A stretch of 64,000 nt of DNA from Synechococcus sp. WH 7803 (GCA_000063505.1 CT971583.1:310001-374000), one strand, 5' to 3'; shown: positions 8,193 to 17,492, numbered from the stretch's first letter. Notes: a model not told the origin generated them from the letters alone. A program made the numbers and translations.

Positions 8193-9779
8193 ATGGCCCC
8201 CACAGCGCTGCTGAGTGTGTCTGACAAGAGTGGTCTGTTGCCCTTAGCCAAGACCCTGCACGAGCGTTACGGGTATCAACTTCTTTCCAGCGGCGGCACA
8301 GCCAAGGTGCTGCAAGAGGCCGGTCTGCCGGTCACCCCTGTGGCTGATCACACCGGTGCCCCGGAGATTTTGGGTGGTCGTGTGAAGACGCTCCATCCCC
8401 GGATCCATGGCGGAATCCTGGCCCGTCGCGGAGATCCTGCGCATGAAGCGGATCTGCAGGCCCAGCAGATCACGCCCATTGATGTGGTGGTGGTCAATCT
8501 CTATCCCTTTCGCGAGACCGTCTCCGATCCCGCTGTGAGCTGGGAGCGGGCGATTGAGAACATCGATATCGGAGGTCCCACCATGGTGCGCTCCGCTGCC
8601 AAAAACCATGACCACGTGGCTGTGCTGACCGATCCGGATCAGTACGACCGCTTTCTCCAGGACCTGGCTGCATCGGGGGGGGCCGTGAGTGCTGCGGTTC
8701 GGCGGCGGCTTGCCTTGGACGCCTTCGCGCACACAGCGGCGTACGACGCCGCGATCACGCGCTGGATGCAGAACCGGCCTGAGTTGCAGCCAGCGGATGA
8801 CGGATCGGCATCCTCACTGCCCTGGCTGGAAGCCTTGCCTTTGCGTCAGCGACTGCGCTACGGCGAGAACCCCCATCAAGGGGCGGCTTGGTACAGCGCA
8901 CCCAAGGCTGGCTGGGGAGGCGCCATTCAGTTGCAGGGGAAGGAACTGAGCACCAACAATCTCCTCGATCTCGAAGCAGCCCTGGCCACCGTGCGGGAGT
9001 TCGGCTATGGCGAGGGTGGGAGCCATCCCGCTCAGCGGCCGGCAGCTGTTGTGGTGAAGCACACCAATCCCTGCGGTGTGGCGGTCGCCGATGGCCACGC
9101 GGCCGCTCTCACCCGGGCGCTGGATGGTGATCGGGTCAGTGCGTTCGGGGGGATCGTGGCGGTGAATGGCCGTGTGGATGCGCCCGCAGCCCGTGAACTC
9201 ACCAGTTTGTTCCTGGAGTGCGTGGTGGCGCCAGAGTATGCCCCCGAAGCCAGGGAGATTCTGGCGTCCAAAGGCAATCTCAGGCTTTTGGAACTCCCAC
9301 CCACGGCCATCGATGCTGCCGGCCATGACCACGTGCGCAGCATCCTGGGTGGCCTGCTGGTGCAGGACCTTGATGACCAACCGGTCGCGGCGGACGGATG
9401 GACCGTGGCCAGCGAGCGGGCCCCCAGTCAGGCAGAGCGTGATGACCTGTGCTTTGCCTGGCAGTTGGTCCGTCATGTCCGTTCCAATGCCATTGTCGTG
9501 GCCAGAAACGGTCAGAGCCTCGGCATTGGTGCGGGGCAGATGAACCGGGTTGGTTCGGCCAGGATCGCTCTTGAGGCGTCAGGGGATGGCGCCCGTGGAG
9601 CCGTCCTCGCCAGTGATGGCTTCTTCCCCTTTGATGACACGGTGCGTTTGGCGGCGCAGCACGGCATCACGGCTGTGATTCATCCAGGCGGTAGCAAGCG
9701 CGATCAGGACTCCATCAAGGCCTGCAATGAACTGGGGCTCGCCATGCTGCTCACAGGGCAGCGTCATTTCCTGCACTAA
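8193..9779 (+). CDS. purH: Bifunctional AICAR transformylase / IMP cyclohydrolase
   Basis: A 528-residue enzyme that performs the last two steps of de novo IMP synthesis. The N-terminal IMP cyclohydrolase (MGS-like) domain shows [19 protein letters not shown] and [16 protein letters not shown]. The C-terminal formyltransferase domain shows [22 protein letters not shown] with its catalytic Lys-His, and [10 protein letters not shown]. Length is standard. The start at ATG 8193 gives the canonical N-terminus. It is followed by a DUF4079 gene on the same strand after 58 bases. Confidence 0.97.
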   Translation: MAPTALLSVSDKSGLLPLAKTLHERYGYQLLSSGGTAKVLQEAGLPVTPVADHTGAPEILGGRVKTLHPRIHGGILARRGDPAHEADLQAQQITPIDVVVVNLYPFRETVSDPAVSWERAIENIDIGGPTMVRSAAKNHDHVAVLTDPDQYDRFLQDLAASGGAVSAAVRRRLALDAFAHTAAYDAAITRWMQNRPELQPADDGSASSLPWLEALPLRQRLRYGENPHQGAAWYSAPKAGWGGAIQLQGKELSTNNLLDLEAALATVREFGYGEGGSHPAQRPAAVVVKHTNPCGVAVADGHAAALTRALDGDRVSAFGGIVAVNGRVDAPAARELTSLFLECVVAPEYAPEAREILASKGNLRLLELPPTAIDAAGHDHVRSILGGLLVQDLDDQPVAADGWTVASERAPSQAERDDLCFAWQLVRHVRSNAIVVARNGQSLGIGAGQMNRVGSARIALEASGDGARGAVLASDGFFPFDDTVRLAAQHGITAVIHPGGSKRDQDSIKACNELGLAMLLTGQRHFLH

Positions 9780-9837
9780 GGAAGTGCGTCTGTATCGCTG
9801 CTGAAGACCACGGAGTCCTAGCCTCGCGCCAACTTCA

Positions 9838-10314
9838 ATGCGATCACTTCTGATGACGCTTGCCGCGCTGCCCTTTGCCCTGAGTTTCGTTCACCCACTG
9901 ATGATGTGGGTGTTGCTTCTGGCGTCTGCCTATGCGATGTATCTGGGGATCAAGGCCAAGAAAACGCGCACTGGAACGCCCGAGGAGCGCAAGACCCTGA
10001 TCCCTGGGAAGTTCGCTCAGCGTCATTTCCGTTGGGGCGGACTGCTGCTTGGTCTGATCGTTCTGGGCAGCATCGGTGGTATGGCCGTGACCTATCTGAA
10101 CAACGGCAAGTTGTTCGTTGGTCCTCACCTGCTGGCCGGACTCGCCATGACGGCCATGATCGCGGTCGCCGCATCCCTGTCACCTTTCATGCAGCAAGGC
10201 AATGTGATCGCCCGCAAAGCCCATGTCGGCCTCAACATGGGGATGATGACCCTCTTCCTGTGGCAGGCGGTCAGCGGCATGGAAATCGTCAACAAGATCT
10301 GGTCGAGCCGCTGA
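9838..10314 (+). CDS. DUF4079 family membrane protein
   Basis: A 158-residue integral membrane protein assigned to DUF4079, a family of cyanobacteria and plastids. Four hydrophobic segments are visible at about residues 2-22, 60-82, 95-115 and 125-145, with a basic loop (KAKKTRTGTPEERK) after the first ones. His residues occur near the membrane ends (SFVHPLMMW, KAHVGLNMG), which could coordinate a cofactor; this is speculation. It follows purH on the same strand. No function is established. Confidence 0.85.
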   Translation: MRSLLMTLAALPFALSFVHPLMMWVLLLASAYAMYLGIKAKKTRTGTPEERKTLIPGKFAQRHFRWGGLLLGLIVLGSIGGMAVTYLNNGKLFVGPHLLAGLAMTAMIAVAASLSPFMQQGNVIARKAHVGLNMGMMTLFLWQAVSGMEIVNKIWSSR

Positions 10315-10321
10315 AGCCGCA

Positions 10322-10345
10322 CCGGGCGGTCAGAAGGTCGCCCGG
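10322..10345. terminator. Hairpin at convergent gene ends (possible bidirectional terminator)
   Basis: CCGGGCG at 10322-10328 pairs with CGCCCGG at 10339-10345 around a ten-base loop that contains the stop codon of the DUF1997 gene. There is no T-tract, so intrinsic termination is only possible, not certain. Confidence 0.35.
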
Positions 10346-10893
10346 CGCCTTGGCGGGCAAACAAGTCCATGGCTTCCATGGAAATCTTCCTGCACCTTCC
10401 AGGTGAGTCGTCTTGAGATTTGCCTCACGATCTGACGCAGCAGTCGATCGCCGCTGGATTGCACCAGGCCCTCGGGAAGCATGGTGATCACCTTGGGAAG
10501 GGAGATCCAGATGCTGAGATCCAGCTCCCAACGCACACAGGTCGTCGGCAAGCCCTGGTGCGTGTCGTCATTCAGTGTGAGACCTGCCTGGAAATCAACG
10601 TCGTAGAGCGCGGCCAACGCTGGATCCCTGTCTGGCTGCGTCACCGTTTCGATGGCATACGTGCCTTCATGGCCTGGGAGAAGGCGCAAGGCGATGGTCG
10701 GTTCCACTTCGAAGCCAAAATTCCCGAACCGACCCAGGGTCAGCGCATAGGTCTGGGCATCGAGGGCCTCCACCTGCATCGGTGCGGCGCAGCGGCGGAA
10801 CCAATCGTCGTGTCGATCGAGATGGCGAGCCACCACCGCATGGCTGGCGCGCATCTCCATGCAGTCACTGAAGTGACTGCGGTAACAGCGCAC
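10330..10893 (-). CDS. DUF1997 family protein
   Basis: A soluble protein of about 187 residues that I assign to the cyanobacterial and plant DUF1997 family. It has the pattern of a START/SRPBCC-like beta-sandwich, with blocks such as HDDWFRRCAAPMQVEAL, YALTLGRFGNFGFEVEP and TCVRWELDLSIWISLP. GTG 10893, preceded by an AGGA, is preferred. An ATG-initiated frame reaches 10998, but the extra 35 residues look unconserved. It is convergent with DUF4079 and lies just downstream of ispH on the same strand. Function is unknown. Confidence 0.8.
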   Translation of the reverse strand: MRCYRSHFSDCMEMRASHAVVARHLDRHDDWFRRCAAPMQVEALDAQTYALTLGRFGNFGFEVEPTIALRLLPGHEGTYAIETVTQPDRDPALAALYDVDFQAGLTLNDDTHQGLPTTCVRWELDLSIWISLPKVITMLPEGLVQSSGDRLLRQIVRQISRRLTWKVQEDFHGSHGLVCPPRRRATF

Positions 10894-11016
10894 CTGTGGG
10901 TCCTGGCCATGGCACGAACGGAGGGAATCGGCTGATGGTCTCGACAAGAGCAGCACGGATGAGAGTCCCTGGCAGGGGTTGACCCCAAGGTCAACCAATG
11001 TAAAGCGAGCAGGTCT

Positions 11017-12216
11017 TCAGTTTTCTTCGCTGAGACTGATCAAGCGCTGGATCACGTGCTCCACGACGCGATCCGGGGTGGAGGCTCCGGATGTGATGCC
11101 CACGGTGACTGTTCCGCTAGGCAGGAACTCCAGTTCGCGGATCAGCTCCTGGCCGAGAGGCTTGTGTTCGATGCTGTTGTCGGCACTGATGCGCTCCGGG
11201 GTGTCGATGTGGAAGGAGCGGATGCCGCGGTTGATGGCGATTTCCTGCAGATGGGTGGTGTTGGAGGAGTTGTAGCCGCCGATGACCACCATCAAGTCGA
11301 GCGGTTCATCCACAAGGGAAAACATCGCGTCTTGGCGTTCCTGGGTGGCATCGCAGATGGTGTTGAACGCCAGGAAATGCTCATTGAGTTGCGTTGGGCC
11401 GAATTTGCTGAGCATGGTGCGTTCAAACAAACGACCGATTTCTTCGGTTTCCCGTTTGAGCATGGTGGTTTGGTTGGCAACGCCGAGTTTTTCGAGATCC
11501 TGATCAGGATCGAATCCTGGGGAGCAGGCTTTGGAAAAGCGAGCCATGAAGCTGTCGCGGTCTCCGTTCCCGAGGATGTAATCGGCAACGATCTGGGCTT
11601 CTTCGAGGTCAAGCACCACGAGATAAGTTCCAGCGAATGAGCTGGTGGCCAAGGTCTCCTCGTGCTTTACCTTGCCGTGAATGATTGAGGTGAATGTCTG
11701 CTTCTTGTGCTTCTCCACGGTGTTCCAAACCTTGGAGACCCAGGGGCAGGTGGTGTCAACGATGTGGCATCCCCGTTCGTTGAGAAGCTGCATCTCTTGA
11801 ACTGTTGCGCCAAAGGCGGGAAGAATCACCACATCACCCGAGGTGACACCAGAGAAGTCCTTCACCCCTTGCTCGACGGGGATGAATTGAACGTTCATCT
11901 CGCGGAGGTGGTCATTCACGGAAGGGTTGTGAATGATCTCGTTGGTGATCCACAAGCGCTCACTGGGGTAGTGCTTTCGGGTTTCATAGGCCATGGCAAC
12001 AGCGCGCTCCACACCCCAGCAGAAGCCGAAATCCTTGGCGAGGCGCACTTGAAGCCGACCATGGTTCAAGCGATACCCGTTGTCGCGGATCGATCCAATC
12101 AGGCTGCTCTGGTAGGCCTGCTCGAGACTTCCGGCCACCTCTTCGGCACGTCCGAACCCTCGGCGGTTGTAACGGTCGGAGTGGTGCAGGGAGCGCTTGA
12201 AGGCGTGGGTATCCAT
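11017..12216 (-). CDS. ispH: 4-hydroxy-3-methylbut-2-enyl diphosphate reductase
   Basis: A 399-residue iron-sulfur enzyme that makes isopentenyl and dimethylallyl diphosphate in the last step of the MEP isoprenoid pathway. The three cluster-ligand cysteines are in [18 protein letters not shown] and [11 protein letters not shown]. Other family marks are [24 protein letters not shown] and [11 protein letters not shown]. The N-terminal ~50-residue extension relative to E. coli IspH is typical of cyanobacterial members. It is a supplier for carotenoids and phytol; the carotenoid hydroxylase crtR is elsewhere in the window. Confidence 0.97.
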   Translation of the reverse strand: MDTHAFKRSLHHSDRYNRRGFGRAEEVAGSLEQAYQSSLIGSIRDNGYRLNHGRLQVRLAKDFGFCWGVERAVAMAYETRKHYPSERLWITNEIIHNPSVNDHLREMNVQFIPVEQGVKDFSGVTSGDVVILPAFGATVQEMQLLNERGCHIVDTTCPWVSKVWNTVEKHKKQTFTSIIHGKVKHEETLATSSFAGTYLVVLDLEEAQIVADYILGNGDRDSFMARFSKACSPGFDPDQDLEKLGVANQTTMLKRETEEIGRLFERTMLSKFGPTQLNEHFLAFNTICDATQERQDAMFSLVDEPLDLMVVIGGYNSSNTTHLQEIAINRGIRSFHIDTPERISADNSIEHKPLGQELIRELEFLPSGTVTVGITSGASTPDRVVEHVIQRLISLSEEN

Positions 12217-12293
12217 GGTCGCGACGACGATGCGATGACTCTATGGGCTGCGGGTCAGGCTTGACCCATCGGCATGCGATGGAGCAATCCTGC

Positions 12294-12322
12294 AAAAAAA
12301 AGCCCCGGCCCTGGGGCCGGGG
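12294..12322 (-). terminator. Rho-independent terminator of amt
   Basis: On the minus strand CCCCGGCC pairs with GGCCGGGG (12315-12322 against 12303-12310) around a four-base loop, followed by a run of eight T (12301-12294). It lies 24 bases beyond the amt stop codon and insulates ispH. Confidence 0.93.
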
Positions 12323-12345
12323 TGTCAAACATCACAATCCGGATC

Positions 12346-13857
12346 TCAATTTCCGGACGATGCGAAATCGGGATAGGCCTCCATGCCGTGCTCACCGATG
12401 TCAAGACCCATGGTCTCTTCCTCTTCGCTGACGCGGATGCCACCGAAGACAGTACCGATGATGCTCCAGGTGATCAGGCAGGTCACCACAGTCCAGATGG
12501 CATAGGCAGCGGTGCCAAGAGCTTGGATACCAAGTTGCTCGATGCCACCACCATTGAACAAGCCAAGGGCAGTGCCTTCACCCTGGATATCGAAGCCCCA
12601 GAGGCCGATCACCAAGGTGCCCCAGATGCCGCAGACGCCGTGCACGGAGAAAGCGCCAACGGGATCGTCAATTCCAGCTTTATCGAGAGCGGAAACAGCA
12701 AAGACAACGATGATTCCACCGATCAGACCAGCCACCCATGCGCCTACCCAGGTGAGGTTTGCGCAGCCAGCGGTGATGCTCACCAAGCCGGCAAGGATGC
12801 CGTTGATGATCATGGTGAGATCGGGCTTGCCCGAGGTCAGCGTGGAGATGATGGTGGCGCCAATGGCACCGCCTGCAGCGGCAAGAGTCGTGGTCACTGC
12901 GATGTAGGGAACCCACTCATCCATGCCGAGCTGAGAACCGGGGTTGAAGCCGTACCAGCCGATCCAAAGAATCAAGGCACCCAATGTGGCGATGGCCATG
13001 TTGTGACCTGGAATGGCTTGCGTGCGGCCATTCACGTACTTGCCAATGCGGGGTCCGAGCAGCACGGCCCCGATCAGGCCGGCCCATGCACCGACGGAGT
13101 GAACGATGGAGGAGCCAGCAAAGTCGATGAACTCCTTATTGCCAACGTTGTTCAGCCAGCCACCGTTCCACTCCCAAGAACCTGCGATCGGATAGATCAC
13201 CGCAGTCAGCACAAGTGAGAAGATCACAAACTCACCAAACTTGACGCGCTCGGCGACAAGACCGGAAACGATTGTTGCGGCAGTGCCTGCGAAAGCTGCT
13301 TGGAAGAGGAAATCAACCGAAGGCACAAGCTGGGAGCAGCCCTCTTCACCTTGACCTGCGGCACAGGTGAGCGCGTCAGCAGCGTTCCAATCAAAGAAGA
13401 ATCCTTGGAAAGACAGCCATCCGTCGACGACGGAACTGCCGTACATCAAGGAATAACCGACAACCCAATAAGCGGTGACGGCCAGGCCGAACACGAACAG
13501 GTTCTTGGCGAGGATGTTGACGGCATTTTTCTGCCGACACATGCCAGCTTCGACCATGGCGAAGCCGGCATTCATAAAGATCACCAATGCAGCGGCGACC
13601 AGAAGCCAAAGGTTGTCTGCAAGGAACTTTGCGGCTTGGGCGCCGTCAAGATTCCCGAGACCTACACCGGCTCGTGCGGAGAGATTGAAAACGCCGAGAC
13701 CGAGAAGAGCGATCGGCGCACAGGCAAGCCACGCAAGGGCGCGGTGGCTGCGGAGGCCGCGGATGCTTTTCAGGAGAAGCATGGGTCCATTCAGAAGGCT
13801 GACCTCCTGAAGCCGCGACTTGCTCCGCCTGGAAGGCGAATGCAGAGCAGTTGTCAT
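12346..13857 (-). CDS. amt: Ammonium transporter
   Basis: An Amt/MEP/Rh family ammonium channel with about eleven to twelve membrane helices. Diagnostic segments are MNAGFAMVEAGMCRQKN, DFAGSSIVHSVGAWAGL with the conserved Asp and pore His, GWYGFNPGS, and AFSVHGVCGIWGTL with the second pore His. A hydrophobic signal-like segment ending SARA precedes the mature N-terminus. The start is uncertain. ATG 13857 lacks a ribosome site and lies where the promoter -10 would fall. ATG 13782, or CTG 13794 eight bases after AGGAGG, are alternatives. Two NtcA boxes upstream suggest induction by nitrogen limitation. Confidence 0.93.
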   Translation of the reverse strand: MTTALHSPSRRSKSRLQEVSLLNGPMLLLKSIRGLRSHRALAWLACAPIALLGLGVFNLSARAGVGLGNLDGAQAAKFLADNLWLLVAAALVIFMNAGFAMVEAGMCRQKNAVNILAKNLFVFGLAVTAYWVVGYSLMYGSSVVDGWLSFQGFFFDWNAADALTCAAGQGEEGCSQLVPSVDFLFQAAFAGTAATIVSGLVAERVKFGEFVIFSLVLTAVIYPIAGSWEWNGGWLNNVGNKEFIDFAGSSIVHSVGAWAGLIGAVLLGPRIGKYVNGRTQAIPGHNMAIATLGALILWIGWYGFNPGSQLGMDEWVPYIAVTTTLAAAGGAIGATIISTLTSGKPDLTMIINGILAGLVSITAGCANLTWVGAWVAGLIGGIIVVFAVSALDKAGIDDPVGAFSVHGVCGIWGTLVIGLWGFDIQGEGTALGLFNGGGIEQLGIQALGTAAYAIWTVVTCLITWSIIGTVFGGIRVSEEEETMGLDIGEHGMEAYPDFASSGN

Positions 13858-13883
13858 AAACGAGAAGCAGGGCTGCAAGGCCA

Positions 13884-13897
13884 GTAGGGATTCCTAC
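13884..13897 (-). promoter_or_regulatory. Proximal NtcA box of amt
   Basis: GTAGGGATTCCTAC is a perfect GTA-N8-TAC palindrome, the binding consensus of the nitrogen regulator NtcA. Read leftwards it is followed after 22 bases by GTTTAT (13861-13856), a weak -10, predicting a transcript start near 13849. Confidence 0.7.
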
Positions 13898-13936
13898 TGC
13901 TAAGAGCAAAGGTGGCTGCCCAAGCGGACCCCTCAA

Positions 13937-13950
13937 GTAGTTGTTGATAC
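13937..13950 (-). promoter_or_regulatory. Distal NtcA box of amt
   Basis: GTAGTTGTTGATAC is a second perfect GTA-N8-TAC match. It starts 53 bases from the proximal box, close to five helical turns, so both dimers would sit on the same DNA face. No good -10 is seen at the class-II distance from this box. Confidence 0.6.
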
Positions 13951-14003
13951 CAAACACCCCAGAAAGGTGCGTTCGGCTTGGCGGTTGGTAGCCGTTGATG
14001 CCA

Positions 14004-14795
14004 TTAGAGAGCTGCAGAGGGTTGCTGGCCTTGTGCCGGACGCGTCCCTTGCCAGGTCACGCCATCACGATCAAAGCGGAAGCAACAGGGCAGCACCTCC
14101 ACTCCTGCATCCAGGGCGTTGCGGAACAGCTCCCCGTAGCGGGGATCGGCGCTGTCTCCGGGTGCAAAGGCCGTGACATCGGGGCGGCTCAGGCAGGGAA
14201 TCAAAACGGCCCTGGCTTCCGGAAGCACATCCATAAGTTCCTGCAGGTGTTTCTGGCCACGGGTGGTCACAGTGTCTGGAAACAGTGCAGTGCTGCCGGT
14301 GCTCCAGGTGGTGTTTTTAACTTCCACATAGATCGGGCGCTGATCGATCGCTTCGCGTGACGGTTGAAGCAGGAGATCAATGCGGCTTTTGCGGTTTTTG
14401 CCGTAAACGACTTCGGCGCGGATGCTTTCGATCTCTCCCAGCTGCTCACGCAGGCAGCCTGCTTCGATCGTTGCCCGGATCAGACGGTTGGGTAATGCGG
14501 TGTTGATCCCCACCCAACAGAGTTGTCCATCAGCACCGGGTACTTCGGCCTGTTCCCAGGTCCAGGCCAGCTTGCGGGTTGGAGAGGGGGCATGGCGCAG
14601 GCGCACCCGTTGGCCTGGAATCAAAACGCCCGTCATCGGTCCTGTGTTCGCGCAGTGGGCGGTCACGCACGATCCGTCCTCCAGTTCGATGTCTGCCAGA
14701 AAACGCTTGTAGCGCTTGAGCAAAATCCCCTCTGTGAGCGGTTCAAAGGAGAGGAGAGGGGTGCCGGTCATGGGGGCGGGCAGGTCGAACGCCAT
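14004..14795 (-). CDS. sfsA: SfsA family DNA/RNA-binding nuclease
   Basis: A 263-residue protein of the sugar-fermentation-stimulation family SfsA, now viewed as a nuclease-like nucleic-acid-binding protein. Conserved pieces are RYKRFLADIEL, VTAHCANTGPMTGVL, GKNRKSRIDLLL and YVEVKNTTW, the last two being a PD-(D/E)XK-like active site. Length is slightly longer than E. coli SfsA (234). ATG 14795 is used; ATG 14771 (MTGTPLL) is an alternative. It is divergent from murJ with a 54-base gap. The cellular role is not settled. Confidence 0.9.
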   Translation of the reverse strand: MAFDLPAPMTGTPLLSFEPLTEGILLKRYKRFLADIELEDGSCVTAHCANTGPMTGVLIPGQRVRLRHAPSPTRKLAWTWEQAEVPGADGQLCWVGINTALPNRLIRATIEAGCLREQLGEIESIRAEVVYGKNRKSRIDLLLQPSREAIDQRPIYVEVKNTTWSTGSTALFPDTVTTRGQKHLQELMDVLPEARAVLIPCLSRPDVTAFAPGDSADPRYGELFRNALDAGVEVLPCCFRFDRDGVTWQGTRPAQGQQPSAAL

Positions 14796-14849
14796 GGTGC
14801 CTGGGAATCAACCGAGAATTGGGCGCGTAAAGGTGGTTTGGCTGCGCTG

Positions 14850-16457
14850 ATGGCGGGTTCTCTCAAGCGCATTGCCCTGGTGGTCACCGTGGGGACCCTC
14901 TTCAGCAAATTCGGAGGCCTTGTTCGCCAATTGGTGATCGCAGCGGCGTTCGGCGTTGGTGCTGCCTACGACGCTTACAACTACGCCTACGTGCTGCCTG
15001 GTTTTCTCCTCATCCTTCTGGGGGGCATCAATGGACCCTTCCACAGCGCCATGGTGAGTGTGCTCAGTCGCAGGCCCAGAAACGAGGGCGCTCACATCCT
15101 GGCCACTCTGAACACCACGGTGAGTGCCCTGCTGCTGGCGGTCACCGTGGTGCTGGTCCTGGCTGCTGGTCCGTTGATCACCCTGGTTGGGCCAGGCCTG
15201 CCGCCAGAGCTGCACCGCATCGCTGTCGTCCAGCTGCAGGTCATGGCTCCCATGGCCTTGCTGGCTGGTTTGATCGGTCTGGGATTTGGATCCCTCAATG
15301 CCGCCGATGAGTTCTGGATTCCAGCGATTTCGCCCCTGATGTCGAGCCTGGCGCTCATCGTTGGTGTCGGTTTGCTCTGGTGGCAGCTCGGGTCGGCCAT
15401 CGCTTTGCCGGAGCATGCCCTCTGGGGAGGGGTTGTGCTGGCCCTGGCCACGCTCGTTGGTGCCGGCTTGCAGTGGTTGTTGCAGTTGCCGGCGTTGATT
15501 CGGCAGCGTCTCGCCCGATTCAAGTTGTCCTGGGATTGGCGTCACCCCGGTGTGCAAGAGGTCTGGCAGGTGATGGGCCCCGCCACCTTGTCGTCCGGAA
15601 TGCTGCAGATCAATGTCTTCACCGATCTGTTCTTCGCCTCGGGGATCCTCGGTGCAGCGGCAGGGCTTGGCTACGCGAATCTTCTGGTGCAGACACCGCT
15701 CGGGTTGATTTCCAATGCCCTCTTGGTGCCGCTGCTCCCCACGTTCTCCAGGCTCACGGCTCCGGAGGATCGGCCTCAGCTCATCGCCAGGATCCGCCAG
15801 GGCCTGATGCTCTCCACTGCCTCGATGCTGCCGTTGGGCGCCTTGTTTCTGGCCTTGGCTGCTCCAATTGTCGCTCTTGTGTACGAGCGCGGTGCCTTCG
15901 ATGCGCAAGCGGCGCAGTTGGTCACCGGGCTGTTGATGGCTTACGGAATCGGCATGCCGGCTTATCTCGGCCGCGATGTGCTCGTGCGTGTGTTCTACGC
16001 CCTCGGGGACGGCACGACGCCCTTCCGATTGTCGATGGCCGGTATTGGCCTGAATGTGCTGTTCGACTGGGCTTTGGTTGGGGGGCCTTCCCCCTGGGGG
16101 CCTCAGCTGCCCTTCAATTTCGGGGCGCCCGGGTTGGTGCTGGCCACGGTGCTGATCAATGCCCTCACCTGCCTTGCGCTGCTGCTGCTTCTGCAGCAAC
16201 GCTTGGGTGGTCTGCCACTGCGCAGCTGGGGGTACGACGCCCTACGCCTCACAGCAGCGGCAGCCCTGGCCGGTGTGGTCGCCTGGGGGCTCAGCGCAAC
16301 GGTTCACTGGCCCTCCAGCTTGATCGGCCGTGGGCTGCAGGTGGCCCTTTCCGCTGGGGTCGGCGGCGTTCTGTTTGCGTTGTGCGGGCAGGCGCTGGGG
16401 ATCGCTGAAGTTGTTGAGATCAACCAGGTTGTTGCACGCAGGATTACTCGTCGCTGA
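14850..16457 (+). CDS. murJ: Lipid II flippase MurJ
   Basis: A 535-residue polytopic membrane protein of the MATE-like MOP superfamily that flips lipid II across the inner membrane for peptidoglycan synthesis. The N-terminus KRIALVVTVGTLFSKFGG LVRQ, the pattern GAAYDAYNYAYVLP, and YALGDGTTPFRLS are typical of MviN/MurJ. About fourteen hydrophobic segments can be counted. ATG 14850 is chosen because it matches the family N-terminus; the frame is open further upstream inside sfsA but is non-conserved there. It overlaps the convergent small gene by 14 bases. It works with glmM and slt, also in the window. Confidence 0.95.
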   Translation: MAGSLKRIALVVTVGTLFSKFGGLVRQLVIAAAFGVGAAYDAYNYAYVLPGFLLILLGGINGPFHSAMVSVLSRRPRNEGAHILATLNTTVSALLLAVTVVLVLAAGPLITLVGPGLPPELHRIAVVQLQVMAPMALLAGLIGLGFGSLNAADEFWIPAISPLMSSLALIVGVGLLWWQLGSAIALPEHALWGGVVLALATLVGAGLQWLLQLPALIRQRLARFKLSWDWRHPGVQEVWQVMGPATLSSGMLQINVFTDLFFASGILGAAAGLGYANLLVQTPLGLISNALLVPLLPTFSRLTAPEDRPQLIARIRQGLMLSTASMLPLGALFLALAAPIVALVYERGAFDAQAAQLVTGLLMAYGIGMPAYLGRDVLVRVFYALGDGTTPFRLSMAGIGLNVLFDWALVGGPSPWGPQLPFNFGAPGLVLATVLINALTCLALLLLLQQRLGGLPLRSWGYDALRLTAAAALAGVVAWGLSATVHWPSSLIGRGLQVALSAGVGGVLFALCGQALGIAEVVEINQVVARRITRR

Positions 16458-16707
16458 GAGTCACCGTTCGGTCGTCGCGCACCTGAATGGGCAATTCGAG
16501 CTGCTGCCGCCCCACGAGCTGTGGCCCCTGCACCGACACGATCCTGGCTTCAATGCCGAACTCGCGGAAGGCTGTATCAAGCTCCTGAATCAGGGCTTTT
16601 TCCACCTGGGCTTCAGGATCCACCACCTTGCCGATCAGGCGCTCACCCAGTCGGCCGATGCGCTGCCGCACCACGTCACGTGCGTTGGTGACCTCAATAA
16701 TCAGCAC
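16444..16707 (-). CDS. Conserved 87-residue hypothetical protein
   Basis: A small soluble protein of 87 residues, MLIIEVTNARDVVRQRIGRL at the N-terminus, with alternating charged and hydrophobic residues suggesting an alpha/beta fold. I do not recognise a named family with certainty. It is coded on the minus strand just downstream of the DUF3181 gene (24-base gap) and overlaps the end of murJ by 14 bases. Base composition and codon use match the neighbours, and the ORF sits in a run of small same-strand genes, which supports it as real. Confidence 0.7.
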   Translation of the reverse strand: MLIIEVTNARDVVRQRIGRLGERLIGKVVDPEAQVEKALIQELDTAFREFGIEARIVSVQGPQLVGRQQLELPIQVRDDRTVTLSDE

Positions 16708-16731
16708 GCAGGTTCCCCAATCGGGGCAACC

Positions 16732-17022
16732 TTATCGGCAGTGGTCCTCAAGGATCTGTTCGAGGTCGGACAGTTGCGAGGACGGCAACAGCCTGGCGAG
16801 GGGCAACCGACTGCTCCCGCCGCCGATCGGGACCTGGACACGCTCGAGCGCCTGTCGCGCGGCAATTGCTGCTCCCTGATCGAGGAGTGCGCTGCATTCG
16901 ATCGCCAGCGACTCGGCCAGGCCTGCATCCTTCAGATACAGGTGCCAGCCGGAGATCTGCAGATACAGGCGATCACCGATGGCTGAGGTCAGATCCTGCA
17001 GATCAGCAGCGTCCATGGTCAT
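16732..17022 (-). CDS. DUF3181 family protein
   Basis: A 96-residue protein of the cyanobacterial DUF3181 family. Recognisable blocks are AIGDRLYLQISGWHLYLKDA near residues 14-33 and RVQVPIGGGSSRLPLARLLP near residues 61-80. It is soluble and has no signal peptide. The second codon position offers two close starts (MTMDAADL); ATG 17022 is listed. It lies between two other small same-strand genes and is probably co-transcribed. No function is established. Confidence 0.8.
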   Translation of the reverse strand: MTMDAADLQDLTSAIGDRLYLQISGWHLYLKDAGLAESLAIECSALLDQGAAIAARQALERVQVPIGGGSSRLPLARLLPSSQLSDLEQILEDHCR

Positions 17023-17064
17023 GGCAAGAGATGGTCATGGCGAACGGTCAGTCGCATGTTGGCT

Positions 17065-17319
17065 TCACGACGCCGGGTTGTCTGGTTCCGGTTCGGGGCG
17101 CAGTCTCAGCACCACCGTGAGATGGATCACCAGTCCCACCAGCCACAGACCTGTCACAACGTTGAGGTGGCTCCAGGGATGGCGCATCTCCTGGAAAAAC
17201 CAGAGCCCGCTGTTCACGGCTGCAAACGCCATGCCGTGGAGTGTGAGATTCACCACCCGGTTGAAGTGCCGGTAAGTGGGATCAGTGGGGTCAGCAGGCC
17301 CGTACCAGCGGATTGGCAT
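17065..17319 (-). CDS. Small membrane protein, two transmembrane segments
   Basis: An 84-residue protein starting MPIRWYGPADPTDPTYRHFN. Two hydrophobic segments, about residues 25-41 (LTLHGMAFAAVNSGLWF) and 50-70 (LNVVTGLWLVGLVIHLTVVL), point to a hairpin in the membrane, followed by a short acidic tail. ATG 17319 is preferred over 17343 because the motif-like PIRWYGP block follows it. It is upstream of DUF3181 on the same strand. No family could be named with confidence. Confidence 0.7.
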   Translation of the reverse strand: MPIRWYGPADPTDPTYRHFNRVVNLTLHGMAFAAVNSGLWFFQEMRHPWSHLNVVTGLWLVGLVIHLTVVLRLRPEPEPDNPAS

Positions 17320-17412
17320 GGAGAGAGACCGAGGGAAGCGCAACGATTCTGGCGTGGGGATGTGCCCCAGTTGACGAAGGGCCCCTCCGTGGGGTCAGAT
17401 AGGGGGACGCCA

Positions 17413-17486
17413 GCGCTTGTAGCTCAGCGGATTAGAGCATCTGACTACGGATCAGAGGGTCGGGAGTTCGAATCTCTCCAGGCGCG
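17413..17486 (+). tRNA. tRNA-Arg(ACG)
   Basis: A complete cloverleaf can be drawn. The acceptor stem GCGCTTG pairs with CAGGCGC. The anticodon arm is TCTGA-CTACGGA-TCAGA with anticodon ACG, and the T arm is GGGAG-TTCGAAT-CTCTC. CCA is not encoded. It reads CGN arginine codons after A34 deamination. A terminator follows directly. Confidence 0.97.
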
Positions 17487-17492
17487 TGACTC

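Noticed and set aside
14808-16199. 463-residue open frame opposite murJ
   Set aside because: It is rich in Gln, Arg and His with no domain pattern, and it mirrors the codon structure of murJ, which is clearly the real gene.
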